From Clostridia bacterium (GTDB lineage Bacteria > Bacillota > Clostridia > Christensenellales > Aristaeellaceae), in assembly GCA_017436605.1 (NCBI GenBank), contig JAFSCW010000020.1, positions 1 to 54,483 of the forward strand: DNA of 54,483 bases, written 5' to 3'. The position numbers and the translations under genes are program-made. The notes under the pieces were generated by a model. That model saw only the letters and a list, made by a program, of their open reading frames with translations. It was not told where the DNA came from and ran no database searches. The stretch's first letter is position 1; each line of letters opens with the position of its first letter. Positions 40,140 through 48,705 of this stretch are shown piece by piece.

Positions 40140-40625
40140 ATGAAAAAGAATTTCTTTCTCTCGCTTTGCACGGCAGGAATTATATCTGCAGACCAGCTGA
40201 TCAAGCATGCCGTGCGTTCTGTGCCTGAGGGATACGTTTTTCTGAGGCTTCCCGGCCTTGTCGAATTGACGCACAGCACCAATACCGGCGCGGCATTCAG
40301 TCTCTTTTCCGGCAATGCAGGGTGGCTGGCCATGATATCCGTCATCCTCCTTGTGGTGCTCGGGGTATTCCTTTACCGGTCGCTGGCCCTGAGCCCAGCG
40401 GCGCAAATCGCTTTTTCCTGTCTGATCGGCGGGGGAATCGGCAATCTGATCGACCGGGTGCTTTATGGATCCGTAACCGACTATATTCGTCTCATTCCGA
40501 TTCGCTTTCCGGTCTTTAATCTTGCAGACATTGCCATTACAGCCTCAGTCTCGGCGCTTTTGCTGATGATCCTTATCGGCAGGCTTGAAATACGTACAGG
40601 AGAAACTCATGGATCAAATCATTGA
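40140..40625 (+). CDS. lspA: Lipoprotein signal peptidase (signal peptidase II)
   Basis: 161 residues with four membrane segments. Cleaves signal peptides of prolipoproteins after lipidation. The family patterns NTGAAFSLF (48-56), GNLIDRVLYGSVTDYI (101-116) and FNLADIAIT (126-134) are present, giving the catalytic aspartates Asp114 and Asp130. The longer open frame from 40047 overlaps the preceding gene and is not used. It overlaps rluD by 17 bp, the conserved lspA-rluD pairing. Confidence 0.96.
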   Translation: MKKNFFLSLCTAGIISADQLIKHAVRSVPEGYVFLRLPGLVELTHSTNTGAAFSLFSGNAGWLAMISVILLVVLGVFLYRSLALSPAAQIAFSCLIGGGIGNLIDRVLYGSVTDYIRLIPIRFPVFNLADIAITASVSALLLMILIGRLEIRTGETHGSNH

Positions 40626-41520
40626 ACTGACCGTTGCCGCCTCTGACAGCGGCATGCGAATCGACGCTTATCTGCGAGCCAATACGGAGCTTTCCCGTTC
40701 CCGATTGTCCGCCCTGATACAGGAAGGGGCGATCATCGTCAACGGCACAGCAGAAAACAAGCCGTCCTTCAAGGTTGAAACCGGACAAACCATCCGTCTT
40801 TCCGTACCGGAAGCAAGGCCCGTTGACATTGTCCCGCAGAATATTCCTATCGACATCCTATATCAGGACAGCGATGTCGTCATGGTCAACAAGCCCTGCG
40901 GCATGGTCGTGCATCCCGCGGCCGGCAATGAGGACAGAACGCTGGTCAATGCCTTACTCTATCACATTAAGGATCTTTCCGGAATCGGCGGCGAAATGCG
41001 TCCCGGAATTGTCCATCGCCTCGATAAGGACACTTCCGGTCTGATTCTTGTCGCCAAGAATGATCATGCGCATACGCTGCTGAGCGAGCAATTCAAAGAG
41101 CGTTCGATGGAAAAGCATTATCGCGCGGTCGCCTTTGGAAACTTCAGCGACGATCACGGTCTGATCGACGCGCCCATCGCACGCCATCCCGTTGATCGCA
41201 AAAAGATGGCCATTGTCCCCGCGGGCAAGCCCTCGCAGACGGAGTGGTCTGTTCTGGAAAGGCTCAAAAGCGCAACCTATCTGGATGTCCATCTGCTTAC
41301 CGGACGCACGCACCAGATTCGCGTTCATATGCATTCCATCGGCCATCCGCTGCTGGGGGACCGCATCTACGCGCCAAACATCAAAACAAGCGTTCATATT
41401 CCAAGGCTCATGCTCCACGCTTACAGTCTTTCTTTCACGCACCCAACCACCGGAGAGCGCATGACCGTTTCCGCACCGCTTCCCGAGAAATTCAGTCAGA
41501 CGCTTGATAAGCTCAAATAA
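40609..41520 (+). CDS. rluD: RluA/RluD-family pseudouridine synthase
   Basis: 303 residues from the ATG at 40609, after AGGAG. An N-terminal S4 domain (about 15-70) is followed by the synthase domain with catalytic Asp139 in IVHRLDKDTSGL, LLTGRTHQIRVH (about 230-241) and a standard C-terminus. It isomerises uridines in large-subunit rRNA; the RluD versus YlyB sub-assignment is by neighbourhood with lspA. A terminator follows. Confidence 0.93.
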   Translation: MDQIIELTVAASDSGMRIDAYLRANTELSRSRLSALIQEGAIIVNGTAENKPSFKVETGQTIRLSVPEARPVDIVPQNIPIDILYQDSDVVMVNKPCGMVVHPAAGNEDRTLVNALLYHIKDLSGIGGEMRPGIVHRLDKDTSGLILVAKNDHAHTLLSEQFKERSMEKHYRAVAFGNFSDDHGLIDAPIARHPVDRKKMAIVPAGKPSQTEWSVLERLKSATYLDVHLLTGRTHQIRVHMHSIGHPLLGDRIYAPNIKTSVHIPRLMLHAYSLSFTHPTTGERMTVSAPLPEKFSQTLDKLK

Positions 41521-41562
41521 TGCCTGCCGTTTTCGGCAGCTTAAAGCATAGGCCAACTGTTC

Positions 41563-41592
41563 AAAAACCGCTGTTTTCCGGCGGTTTTTCTT
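41563..41592 (+). terminator. Terminator after rluD
   Basis: Nine-base arms (41563-41571 with 41581-41589) around an inner stem, followed by a T run. Confidence 0.85.
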
Positions 41593-41664
41593 AATTTTCC
41601 AGTATGTTTCCTCTCAGCAAGTTCATGCTATGGACAGGCTCGCGCCAGTCAAGAGGGGATATCA

Positions 41665-42117
41665 TTGATCAGAATCAGCTCGCTTCGCAATCTGCCGATC
41701 ATATGCGGCGGCCAACAGATTGGCATTCTTCAGAACGCGACGTTCGATGCAGCGCAAAAACGGGTTTGCGCGCTCATCGCTTCGTGCGGCTTTCGTGGAA
41801 AGCGAATCATTCGAGCCGATGAGGTTCTCTCTGTCACAGACAGCTTCATTCTCGCAGAGGCTTCTAAAGAATATCGCCGTTCCCGCGATGCGGCCTCCTG
41901 CCGCTTTGTCCGGGACAGCACCGGTATTCTTTCCGGATATGTGACGGACTATGCGATCGACGAAGTTACGCTGGCTGTTATCGCCATAGAGATTACGCAG
42001 AGCCATCTGCCATCCGCGCAAAAAAAGCGGATCTGGGCCTATGAATACAGCCGGCCTTCATCAGAATCTGAGGAACTGATTGTCCCTTCTTGTCTTGGCA
42101 GTGAGCTGAAGATCTGA
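41665..42117 (+). CDS. PRC-barrel-like protein
   Basis: 150 residues starting at TTG (41665), 8 nt after GAGGGG. The first half, ISSLRNLPIICGGQQIGILQNATFDAAQKRVCALI, has the look of a PRC-barrel: a short strand, a glycine turn (GxxIG), then a strand. The second half (RDSTGILSGYVTDYAIDEVTLAVIAIEI) repeats it, so two barrels in tandem are likely. PRC-barrel proteins serve in RNA processing or as small binding modules; no specific role can be named. It lies 11 bp before a small membrane-peptide gene. Confidence 0.65.
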   Translation: MIRISSLRNLPIICGGQQIGILQNATFDAAQKRVCALIASCGFRGKRIIRADEVLSVTDSFILAEASKEYRRSRDAASCRFVRDSTGILSGYVTDYAIDEVTLAVIAIEITQSHLPSAQKKRIWAYEYSRPSSESEELIVPSCLGSELKI

Positions 42118-42128
42118 GGGAGGGCAAG

Positions 42129-42293
42129 ATGATGCGCGTATCAACCATGAAGGGAATTGCCGCCGGCGGACTGCTCGGACTCTCCGTTGGCGCAGGACTG
42201 ATGATGACGCCGCAGGGAAAAAGAATGAAACGCGTTCTTGCAAAGAACGGGCCCATGCTGGCCAGGCAGCTTGCGGACTGCTGGACCAGATAA
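42129..42293 (+). CDS. Small glycine-rich membrane peptide (54 residues)
   Basis: A 54-codon reading frame from the ATG at 42129, 5 nt after GGGAGG and 11 bp after the preceding stop; the ATG at 42132 is an alternative. It has one hydrophobic helix with regular glycines (about residues 9-23: IAAGGLLGLSVGAGL), then a basic stretch with GKRMKRVL and a C-terminal WTR. The glycine-zipper helix and basic tail resemble YtxH-type small proteins. A strong terminator 7 bp later ends the unit. The good ribosome-binding site, spacing and terminator argue that it is real. Confidence 0.65.
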   Translation: MMRVSTMKGIAAGGLLGLSVGAGLMMTPQGKRMKRVLAKNGPMLARQLADCWTR

Positions 42294-42300
42294 CAAAAGC

Positions 42301-42338
42301 GCACGGGAAAAGCCAGTCTTTTCCCGTGCTGTCTTTTT
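42301..42338 (+). terminator. Terminator between the small membrane peptide and the AI-2E permease
   Basis: A perfect 12-bp stem (42301-42312 with 42318-42329), loop CCAGT, then TGTCTTTTT. The permease begins only 20 bp beyond, so either it has a promoter I missed or depends on readthrough. Confidence 0.9.
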
Positions 42339-42358
42339 CTGAAAACGGAGGAGAGAGC

Positions 42359-43366
42359 ATGATCAAAAGCAAAAAGAGCCTTCTGATCGGATTTTTAATC
42401 GCCGGCGTCGCTTTCTATATATGGCAAAGGCGCGATGCATTTACTCAGATTCTGTCCGTTCTGGCTCTTTCCGGCGTATTTACGCTGATCCTTACACCAG
42501 CATGCAATTACCTCGAAAAAAAGCATATTCCTCCAGCTGCTTCAGCTGCGGCGGCGCTTTCCGGTTTCCTGCTTGCCGCGCTCTTTGCGCTGTCCTTGTT
42601 TATACCGCTTTTGCTGACCAGAACCGTTTCTCTGCTTCAGCGGAATATCCCGACGCTTTTGTCCGTGCTTGAGACCGTTCAGGGAATTTCAGACGCGCTT
42701 GGCTTTCAGGCCTTATCACCGAATATCAGTTCAATCCCGGTTTCATCCCTGTCCGCCGTCACAGCCTTTCTGGCACGGGCCGGAAAAGCAACAGCCGCCT
42801 CGATCGGCCGCGTCTTCTTTGCCTTTATCATCACGTATTATCCGCTGCAGGAGAGGAACACCTTGGGCCGCCATATCCTGCTATGCATGCCTCTTGCCTG
42901 GAGAGCGTCCTTTCTTTCGATTGTCCGGGCCTGCAAAACCGCAATTTCAGGATATCTCAGCGGCATGCTTAAAACCAGTCTGTTCATCAGCGCAGCCACT
43001 TGGGCTGGACTCTTAATGCTGGGGATTAAGGATGCAGCGCTGCTGGCGTTCTTTATGGGCGTCTTCGAACTTTTTCCTTATATCGGTCCTGTTCTTGCCT
43101 CCATTCCGATTCTTTTGAGCGCACTGGAACAGGGAACGCAGCAGGCTCTGCTTGCGCTTGCTCTGGTGATTGCCATTCAGCAAATTGAATCAAATTTTAT
43201 CAGCCCGTATTTTACCGCTTCAAGCACGTCTTTGCATCCCTTTACAGCGCTGCTGAGCGTCTTTATCTTCGGTTCTCTGATGGGCTTATGGGGTGTTCTT
43301 CTGGCGGTTCCGGCGGTGATCACGTTTCGAAGCGTCCTCTTGTCGCTCCGGCAAACTTACAGCTGA
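42359..43366 (+). CDS. AI-2E family (UPF0118) membrane transporter
   Basis: 335 residues with about seven to eight hydrophobic segments: a first at about 7-23, paired helices at 25-75, a variable soluble part (about 85-130), and a C-terminal block with GIKDAALLAFFMGVFELFPYIGPVLASIPI and an ending FGSLMGLWGVLLAVPAV, both typical of the family. Members export varied solutes, including the autoinducer TqsA substrate and Na+ in exchange for H+; the family name does not define the substrate here. GGAGGAGAGAG precedes the ATG. Confidence 0.9.
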   Translation: MIKSKKSLLIGFLIAGVAFYIWQRRDAFTQILSVLALSGVFTLILTPACNYLEKKHIPPAASAAAALSGFLLAALFALSLFIPLLLTRTVSLLQRNIPTLLSVLETVQGISDALGFQALSPNISSIPVSSLSAVTAFLARAGKATAASIGRVFFAFIITYYPLQERNTLGRHILLCMPLAWRASFLSIVRACKTAISGYLSGMLKTSLFISAATWAGLLMLGIKDAALLAFFMGVFELFPYIGPVLASIPILLSALEQGTQQALLALALVIAIQQIESNFISPYFTASSTSLHPFTALLSVFIFGSLMGLWGVLLAVPAVITFRSVLLSLRQTYS

Positions 43367-43391
43367 CAGGGAAGGAATACGGAATAAATGA

Positions 43392-43420
43392 TTGAAACCC
43401 GATGACACATCGTGTATAAT
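43392..43420 (+). promoter_or_regulatory. Sigma-A promoter of ireB-ruvX
   Basis: TTGAAA (43392-43397), a 17-bp spacer and a perfect TATAAT (43415-43420), 35 bp before ireB. Confidence 0.88.
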
Positions 43421-43455
43421 ATAGTGTGCCAATTTACCGAAGGGAGATACGTGAC

Positions 43456-43716
43456 ATGATCAATTCGGATATGGGAACTCAGCACTTTAAGGCCATCAGT
43501 GAAAATCCTCAGGATGCGCAAACCATCCTTTTATGTGTATATCATGCGCTGTCTGCAAAGGGCTATGATCCGATTACCCAGATCGTGGGTTATCTGATCA
43601 GCGGCGATCCCACATACATCACCAGCTATCAGAACGCCCGCTCGCTCATCTGCCGCATCGACCGCGATGAACTGCTGGAAGAACTCGTCCAGTTCTATCT
43701 GTCCAAGAATGTTTGA
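43456..43716 (+). CDS. ireB: IreB family regulatory phosphoprotein (UPF0297)
   Basis: 86 residues, the family size, from the ATG at 43456 with AAGGGAGA upstream. Strongly conserved parts are [39 protein letters not shown] and NARSLI, then [12 protein letters not shown]. In Enterococcus IreB is a small target of the IreK Ser/Thr kinase that affects cephalosporin tolerance. It sits directly before ruvX (8 bp), as in most Bacillota. Confidence 0.95.
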   Translation: MINSDMGTQHFKAISENPQDAQTILLCVYHALSAKGYDPITQIVGYLISGDPTYITSYQNARSLICRIDRDELLEELVQFYLSKNV

Positions 43717-43724
43717 GGTGACGC

Positions 43725-44444
43725 ATGGATAAGCGAATTGTTGCGCTGGATGTCGGCGATCGCCGGATCGGTATCGCAGTCAGCGATCCGCTGGGCATCA
43801 CCGCGCAGCCTCTGGAAACCTATACCCGTGTGGGCTATGGACCGGATGTGCGCCATATTGCGGAAATCTGCAAAAAATACGGCACTGATCAGATTCTTTC
43901 CGGCCTGCCGCGCAACATGGATGGCAGCCAGGGCTTTCAGGTTGATAAGGTTCGCGAATTCGCAGCAAAGCTGGAAGAGCAGGGGCTGGTCGTCTCCTTT
44001 TATGATGAACGCATGACCACCATGCTGGCCGAAGGCGCTCTGCTTGAGGCCAATATGAGCCGTGCTGACAGAAAGAAAAAGGTTGATATGATCGCCGCCG
44101 TCATGATTCTGCAGTCTTACCTCGATGCAAAGGCATTTGAGCGCTCTGCGCAGGAGGACGAAGAGGACGAAGAGGACGAAGAATATGACGATGGCATTCT
44201 CGACATGGAGGATGAAGACGGGAATCTGATTCGTTTTTATCTGAGCGCGAATATCCCGTATGCAGGAGAGGATTATGTACTGCTTACCTGCGCGGAAGAG
44301 ACCGGCGATATCGCTCAGGATGAAAGCTTTATCATGCGCTGTGCCTTCGATGACGAAGGAAACGCCTGCTACCAGTCAATCGACGATGAAGCGCTGATTG
44401 CCGCCGTATACGAAGCCTACCTCCAGCAAAACGAAAACAACTGA
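43725..44444 (+). CDS. ruvX: RuvX/YqgF nuclease fused to a DUF1292 domain
   Basis: 239 residues, whereas RuvX is normally about 140. Residues 1-140 are the YqgF fold with an RNase H-like start ALDVGDRRIGIAVSDP (7-22), GLPRNMDGS (60-68) and the acidic DERMTT (94-99); it matures 16S rRNA ends and is essential in many bacteria. An acidic linker (143-156, nearly all Glu/Asp) leads to residues 157-235 with ILDMEDEDGNLIRFYL, EDYVLLTCAEE and IDDEALIAAVYEAY, a clear DUF1292 (YrzB) pattern. In related genomes DUF1292 is a separate gene right after ruvX, so this is a fusion of neighbours. No frameshift or stop is seen between the parts. Confidence 0.9.
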   Translation: MDKRIVALDVGDRRIGIAVSDPLGITAQPLETYTRVGYGPDVRHIAEICKKYGTDQILSGLPRNMDGSQGFQVDKVREFAAKLEEQGLVVSFYDERMTTMLAEGALLEANMSRADRKKKVDMIAAVMILQSYLDAKAFERSAQEDEEDEEDEEYDDGILDMEDEDGNLIRFYLSANIPYAGEDYVLLTCAEETGDIAQDESFIMRCAFDDEGNACYQSIDDEALIAAVYEAYLQQNENN

Positions 44445-44489
44445 TCATTTCCAACACATGTAACATACATGTATCAAGAAAGGAATAAC

Positions 44490-44891
44490 ATGTCCAATCC
44501 ATTTAAAGAAGACGATCTGCTTCTTGAAGGCGAATGGGTAGAGATCAGCGATATTGAAGGAAGAAAGGCGATGCTGCGCCACATGGCGACTGTCGGCGTG
44601 GGCAAAAAGATGTATTTTGTTCTCGGCGCGTTTCGCGAAGGCGCAGATGAGCCCGAAGCGCTTATGCTCGTGAGAAAGGATACAACCATCGACGGCGCAC
44701 CGGAATACCGGCTCGCCAATGATCGCCATGAGATCGAGCACGTAGTCGGGTATTTTGTTGCTCATGTGCTCGGCCGTCATCTTCAGGAAGAAGAGCCCTA
44801 CGATGATTCCGTCGATCTGATTGAATCCTGCGGATGCATGCATCTTCCGGGGGAATTCTGTTTCTGCGACGATCCTGCATATCTGCAGTAA
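44490..44891 (+). CDS. DUF1292-like protein with a cysteine-rich tail
   Basis: 133 residues from the ATG at 44490, after AAGAAAGGA. The body (about 10-100) reads like a divergent DUF1292 unit: WVEISDIEGRKAMLRHM, KKMYFVLGAFREGADEPEALMLVRK, then a helical end with EIEHVVGYFV. The tail has Cys114-x-Cys116-x7-Cys124-x-Cys126, a CxC...CxC pair that could hold a metal ion such as zinc. Its position directly after the ruvX-DUF1292 fusion suggests it is a second copy or the displaced original. Function unknown. Confidence 0.65.
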   Translation: MSNPFKEDDLLLEGEWVEISDIEGRKAMLRHMATVGVGKKMYFVLGAFREGADEPEALMLVRKDTTIDGAPEYRLANDRHEIEHVVGYFVAHVLGRHLQEEEPYDDSVDLIESCGCMHLPGEFCFCDDPAYLQ

Positions 44892-44930
44892 ATCAATGGG
44901 ACATCATCGCATTAAACTGAATTTTTCTAC

Positions 44931-44959
44931 TTGCCTTATTTCAAAAAATCATGTATAAT
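44931..44959 (+). promoter_or_regulatory. Sigma-A promoter of the pheST leader
   Basis: TTGCCT (44931-44936), a 17-bp spacer and a perfect TATAAT (44954-44959), just upstream of the T-box leader. Confidence 0.88.
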
Positions 44960-44965
44960 ATCCGC

Positions 44966-45212
44966 TAAAGGCGAAGATTGAGACAACGCCCGATCATCGG
45001 CATCCTTTCAGAGAGAGCGGAACCCGGCTGTAATTCTGCTCAGGTTTGCTGCGGGAAATTCACTCAGGAGCTGCTCCGCTGATATGTAGGTGGGGACGGA
45101 TGACCCGTTATCGTATCAAAGGCCTTACTACGCAGCGACGCGCACGAGGCAAAGCTTGGGTGGTACCACGAGGAAATTCAGCCTCGTCCCTTGTCGGGAC
45201 GAGGCTTTTTTT
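44966..45212 (+). promoter_or_regulatory. T-box leader of pheST (phenylalanine)
   Basis: This 250-nt region before pheS contains the T-box core GGGTGGTACCACG (45158-45170). It ends in a strong terminator (10-bp stem 45181-45190 with 45196-45205, then seven T). Stem I begins with AGAGAGAGCGGA and closes with TCCGCT. A plausible UUC specifier is at 45059-45061, matching the phenylalanine codon expected for pheST; a second TTC in the 5' side of stem I makes the exact specifier uncertain. Uncharged tRNA-Phe would stabilise the antiterminator and allow transcription of pheS and pheT. Confidence 0.93.
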
Positions 45213-45240
45213 CTTTTATTTAAAGGAGGTTTGTACAGAT

Positions 45241-46269
45241 ATGCAGGAACAACTGCGCAGAATTCAGGAAGAAGCTGCAGCGCAGCTGGCAGCGATTACC
45301 GACAAATCCGGGCTTGACGCGCTGAAGCTGAAGCTTCTGGGCAAGAAGGGCGATCTGACGCTGCTGCGCCGCTCCATGGGCCAGCTCCCCGCCGAAGAGA
45401 GGCCAAAGGCCGGACAGATGATCAACGAAGTGGTCGTCGCCATCACCGCTCAGATCGAGGAAATGGACGCCAAGCTCAAGAAAATTGAGCAGGAGAAAAA
45501 GCTGGCCCGCGAGGCGATTGACGTCACCGAACCGCGCGCGCATACCCCGATCGGCGGCGTGCATCCGATCGCTCTGGTTCAGGATCAGATGCTGAAGGTC
45601 TTCACCAGCATGGGCTTTGACGTTGTCGAAGGCCCTGAAGTTGAGCTGGATCTGTATAACTTCGAACTGATGAATATCCCGAAAAACCATCCTGCGCGCG
45701 ATGCTCAGGATACCTTCTATATCGACGAGAACATCGTTCTTCGTACGCACACCTCTCCTGTGCAGGCCCGTACGATGCTGACCCGCAAGCCGCCGATCCG
45801 CATCGTATGTCCTGGCCGCGTTTATCGTGCGGACGAGGTCGACGCAACCCATTCTCCGGTGTTCCATCAGATGGAAGGTCTCGTTATCGACAAGGACGTC
45901 ACCATGGCCGACCTCAAGGGCACGCTTGACGCTTTCGCGCGCACCCTCTTCGGCGATGACATGACGACCCGCTTCCGTCCGTCCTTCTTCCCGTTCACCG
46001 AACCGTCCGCCGAGGTCGATCTGACCTGCGTGAACTGTCACGGCAAGGGCTGCCGCGTCTGCAAGGGAACGGGTTGGATCGAGGTGCTTGGCGCCGGCAT
46101 GGTCAATCCGAAGGTTCTGGAAATGTGCGGCATCGACAGCAAGGAATACAGCGGTTTTGCTTTCGGCGTTGGTCTGGAGCGCATTGCCATGCTGCGCTAT
46201 GGCATTACCGATATGCGCGCCCTCTTTGAAGGCGATGTGCGCTTCCTGTCCCAGTTCCGCGATGATTAA
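45241..46269 (+). CDS. pheS: Phenylalanyl-tRNA synthetase alpha subunit
   Basis: 342 residues from the ATG at 45241, after AAAGGAGG; upstream in-frame codons lie inside the T-box terminator. An N-terminal coiled coil (about 1-90) binds tRNA. The class II catalytic core has FDVVEGPEVELDLYNFE, HPARDAQDTFY and RPSFFPFTEPSAEVD. A CxxC...CxxC group (VNCHGKGCRVCKGTGW) is seen, as in many PheS. It is coupled to pheT (18-bp gap) and controlled by the T-box. Confidence 0.97.
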   Translation: MQEQLRRIQEEAAAQLAAITDKSGLDALKLKLLGKKGDLTLLRRSMGQLPAEERPKAGQMINEVVVAITAQIEEMDAKLKKIEQEKKLAREAIDVTEPRAHTPIGGVHPIALVQDQMLKVFTSMGFDVVEGPEVELDLYNFELMNIPKNHPARDAQDTFYIDENIVLRTHTSPVQARTMLTRKPPIRIVCPGRVYRADEVDATHSPVFHQMEGLVIDKDVTMADLKGTLDAFARTLFGDDMTTRFRPSFFPFTEPSAEVDLTCVNCHGKGCRVCKGTGWIEVLGAGMVNPKVLEMCGIDSKEYSGFAFGVGLERIAMLRYGITDMRALFEGDVRFLSQFRDD

Positions 46270-46287
46270 GGTTGGAGGAGAATAACG

Positions 46288-48681
46288 ATGAGAGTACCGA
46301 TGCAATGGATGAAGCAGTACACGGAGATTCCGGTTTCCGCGGAAGCTTTTCAGGATGCAATGATCATGCACGGAACCGGCGTGGAAGGCCTCGAAGATCA
46401 GAATGAAGCGCTTCAGAACGTCGTCGTTGGCAAGATTCTTTCCGTCCGCAAGCACGAGAATTCCGATCACATGGTCATTTGTTCCGTCGATGTCGGCGAA
46501 GAAGAACCGATTCAGATCGTCTGCGGCGCGCCCAATGCTGCTGAAGGCATTCTGGTTCCTGTCGCGAAGGCCGGCGCTGTGCTGCCCGGCGGCATCAAAA
46601 TCAAAAAGGGCAAGCTGCGCGGCGTGGAATCCAACGGCATGTGCTGCTCCGGTCCGGAAATCAATGTGCCGGAATACCTGTATCCCTCTGTAGGCGATAA
46701 GGGTCTGCTCGTATTCAACGAGGACTATGCGCCCGGCTCCGACGTTCGCCCGATCCTCGGCGTGGATGACACCATCGTCGATTTTGAAATTCTCGCCAAT
46801 CGCCCGGATTGTCTGAGTGTCTGGGGCGTTTCCCGCGAGGCTGCCGCTACGCTGGGCACGAAGTTCAACAAGCCTGAGATCAAGGTGGATACCGTTCCGG
46901 GCAAGATGTCCGATTTCGTTACCATCGACGTACAGGATACCGATCTTTGCCCGCGTTACTGCGCCCGTGTTGTCAAGAACATTAAAATCGGTCCGTCCCC
47001 GATGTGGATGCGTAAGGCGCTTAACGCCGCCGGCGTCCGCGCAATCAACAACATCGTCGACATCACCAACTACGTCATGCTTGAAACCGGCCATCCGATG
47101 CATGCGTTCGACCTTTCCAAGGTCAAGGATCAGCACATCATCGTCCGCCGCGCCTATGAAGGAGAAAAGATCGTTACGCTTGACGGCAAGGAACGCGATC
47201 TGAATACCGACATGCTGATGATCGCCGATCAGACCAACGCGACCGGTATTGCCGGCGTCATGGGCGGTGAAGAGTCCGAAATCACCGAAGAATCCAAGAC
47301 CGTCATGTTCGAGATTGCTTCCTTCGACCGCGCAAGCATCCGCCAGACGACCCGTACGCTCGGCCTCCGCACAGAAGCTTCCGGCCGCTTTGAGCGCGGC
47401 GTCTGCGCCGCCACCTGCCGCGAGGCCGCGGATCGCGCCTGCCAGCTGGTCAATCTGCTCGGCTGCGGCGAAGTCATCGAAGATGTGTATGACTGCTATC
47501 CCAATCCCAAGCCGCAGACCGTCGTTACGGCTTCTGTCAAGCGTATCAATGCGCGTATCGGCATGAATATCCCGGGCGAGGAAATGGCCCGTATTCTGAC
47601 CAGTCTGCATATGCAGGTGACGCTTGAAGGCGATACGCTGACGGTCATCGCGCCGGAGTATCGCGAAGATATCGAGGTTGAAGAGGACCTTTCCGAAGAA
47701 GTCCTGCGCATTTATGGCTACGAGCACATCAGCTCGACGCTTCTGCGCGGCGAAACTGCGCCGGGCACCCGCAATCCGCGCATGCTGCTCTCTGATAAGG
47801 TGAGCGAAATCCTGACCGGTAAGGGTCTTTATCAGATTTATAACTTCTCTTTCATCAGCCCGAAGCTGATCGAGAAGCTGGGTCTTGACGCAAACGACGC
47901 CCGCCACAATACGGTCAAAGTGACCAACCCGCTCGGCGAGGATACCAGCGTCATGCGCACCACGCTTGTCCCGTCTGTTCTGGGCACGGTATCTCTGAAC
48001 CAGAATCGCAACAACGAAACTGCGATGCTCTATGAAATCGCGACCGTCTTCCAGCCGGTTGACGGCAAGACCAGCGAGCTTCCGCATGAACAGCCGATGC
48101 TCTGCATCGGCGCTTACGGCCCGAAGGTCGATTTCTACCTGGTGCGCGACTGGGTACTGGATATGCTTGAGCGCTTCGGCGTTTCCTGCGAAATCGTTCC
48201 GGGCGCTCAGCCGTATCATCATCCGGGCCGCGCCGCCAAGCTGCTTGTCGGCGATACCTGCCTGGCCACTGTCGCCGAGCTGCATCCTTCCGTTATGAAC
48301 GCCTTTGAAATCACCAAGCGTACCGTAATCGCCGAAGTCGATCTTGAACTGCTCGGCGAGCTTCGCTGCAAGATGGGACATGTTCACAGCCTGCCGAAGT
48401 TCCCGGCTGTTACGCGCGACATCGCGCTGGTCATGGACGAGACGATGACTGTCGGCGCTGTACTCGCCAGCATCCGCAAGGCCGGCGGCGCGCTGCTTGA
48501 AAAGGCGGAAATGTTCGACATCTACCGCGGCGCCCAGCTTGGCGAGGGCAAGAAATCCGTTGCGTTCTCGCTTGCTTTCCGTACGGCGGATCGCACGCTG
48601 TCCGACGACGATGTAAACCCGCTGATGAAGAAAATCCTCACTGCCTGCGAACAGGACTGCGCCGCTACGCTGCGCCTGTAA
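46288..48681 (+). CDS. pheT: Phenylalanyl-tRNA synthetase beta subunit
   Basis: 797 residues, full length. Order of parts: N-terminal domain and OB-type tRNA-binding domain (about 40-150; VVGKILSVRKHENSDHMVICSVDVG), B3/B4 editing domain (about 210-380; NIVDITNYVMLETGHPMHAFD), B5 domain (about 405-480), catalytic-like core (about 485-680) and C-terminal anticodon-binding FDX-ACB domain (about 705-797; LPKFPAVTRDIALVM). GGTTGGAGGAG precedes the ATG. A long antisense open frame covers this gene and pheS, but it has no features of a gene. Confidence 0.97.
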   Translation: MRVPMQWMKQYTEIPVSAEAFQDAMIMHGTGVEGLEDQNEALQNVVVGKILSVRKHENSDHMVICSVDVGEEEPIQIVCGAPNAAEGILVPVAKAGAVLPGGIKIKKGKLRGVESNGMCCSGPEINVPEYLYPSVGDKGLLVFNEDYAPGSDVRPILGVDDTIVDFEILANRPDCLSVWGVSREAAATLGTKFNKPEIKVDTVPGKMSDFVTIDVQDTDLCPRYCARVVKNIKIGPSPMWMRKALNAAGVRAINNIVDITNYVMLETGHPMHAFDLSKVKDQHIIVRRAYEGEKIVTLDGKERDLNTDMLMIADQTNATGIAGVMGGEESEITEESKTVMFEIASFDRASIRQTTRTLGLRTEASGRFERGVCAATCREAADRACQLVNLLGCGEVIEDVYDCYPNPKPQTVVTASVKRINARIGMNIPGEEMARILTSLHMQVTLEGDTLTVIAPEYREDIEVEEDLSEEVLRIYGYEHISSTLLRGETAPGTRNPRMLLSDKVSEILTGKGLYQIYNFSFISPKLIEKLGLDANDARHNTVKVTNPLGEDTSVMRTTLVPSVLGTVSLNQNRNNETAMLYEIATVFQPVDGKTSELPHEQPMLCIGAYGPKVDFYLVRDWVLDMLERFGVSCEIVPGAQPYHHPGRAAKLLVGDTCLATVAELHPSVMNAFEITKRTVIAEVDLELLGELRCKMGHVHSLPKFPAVTRDIALVMDETMTVGAVLASIRKAGGALLEKAEMFDIYRGAQLGEGKKSVAFSLAFRTADRTLSDDDVNPLMKKILTACEQDCAATLRL

Positions 48682-48705
48682 ACAAATCCAAGGAGGGACC
48701 CCTGT

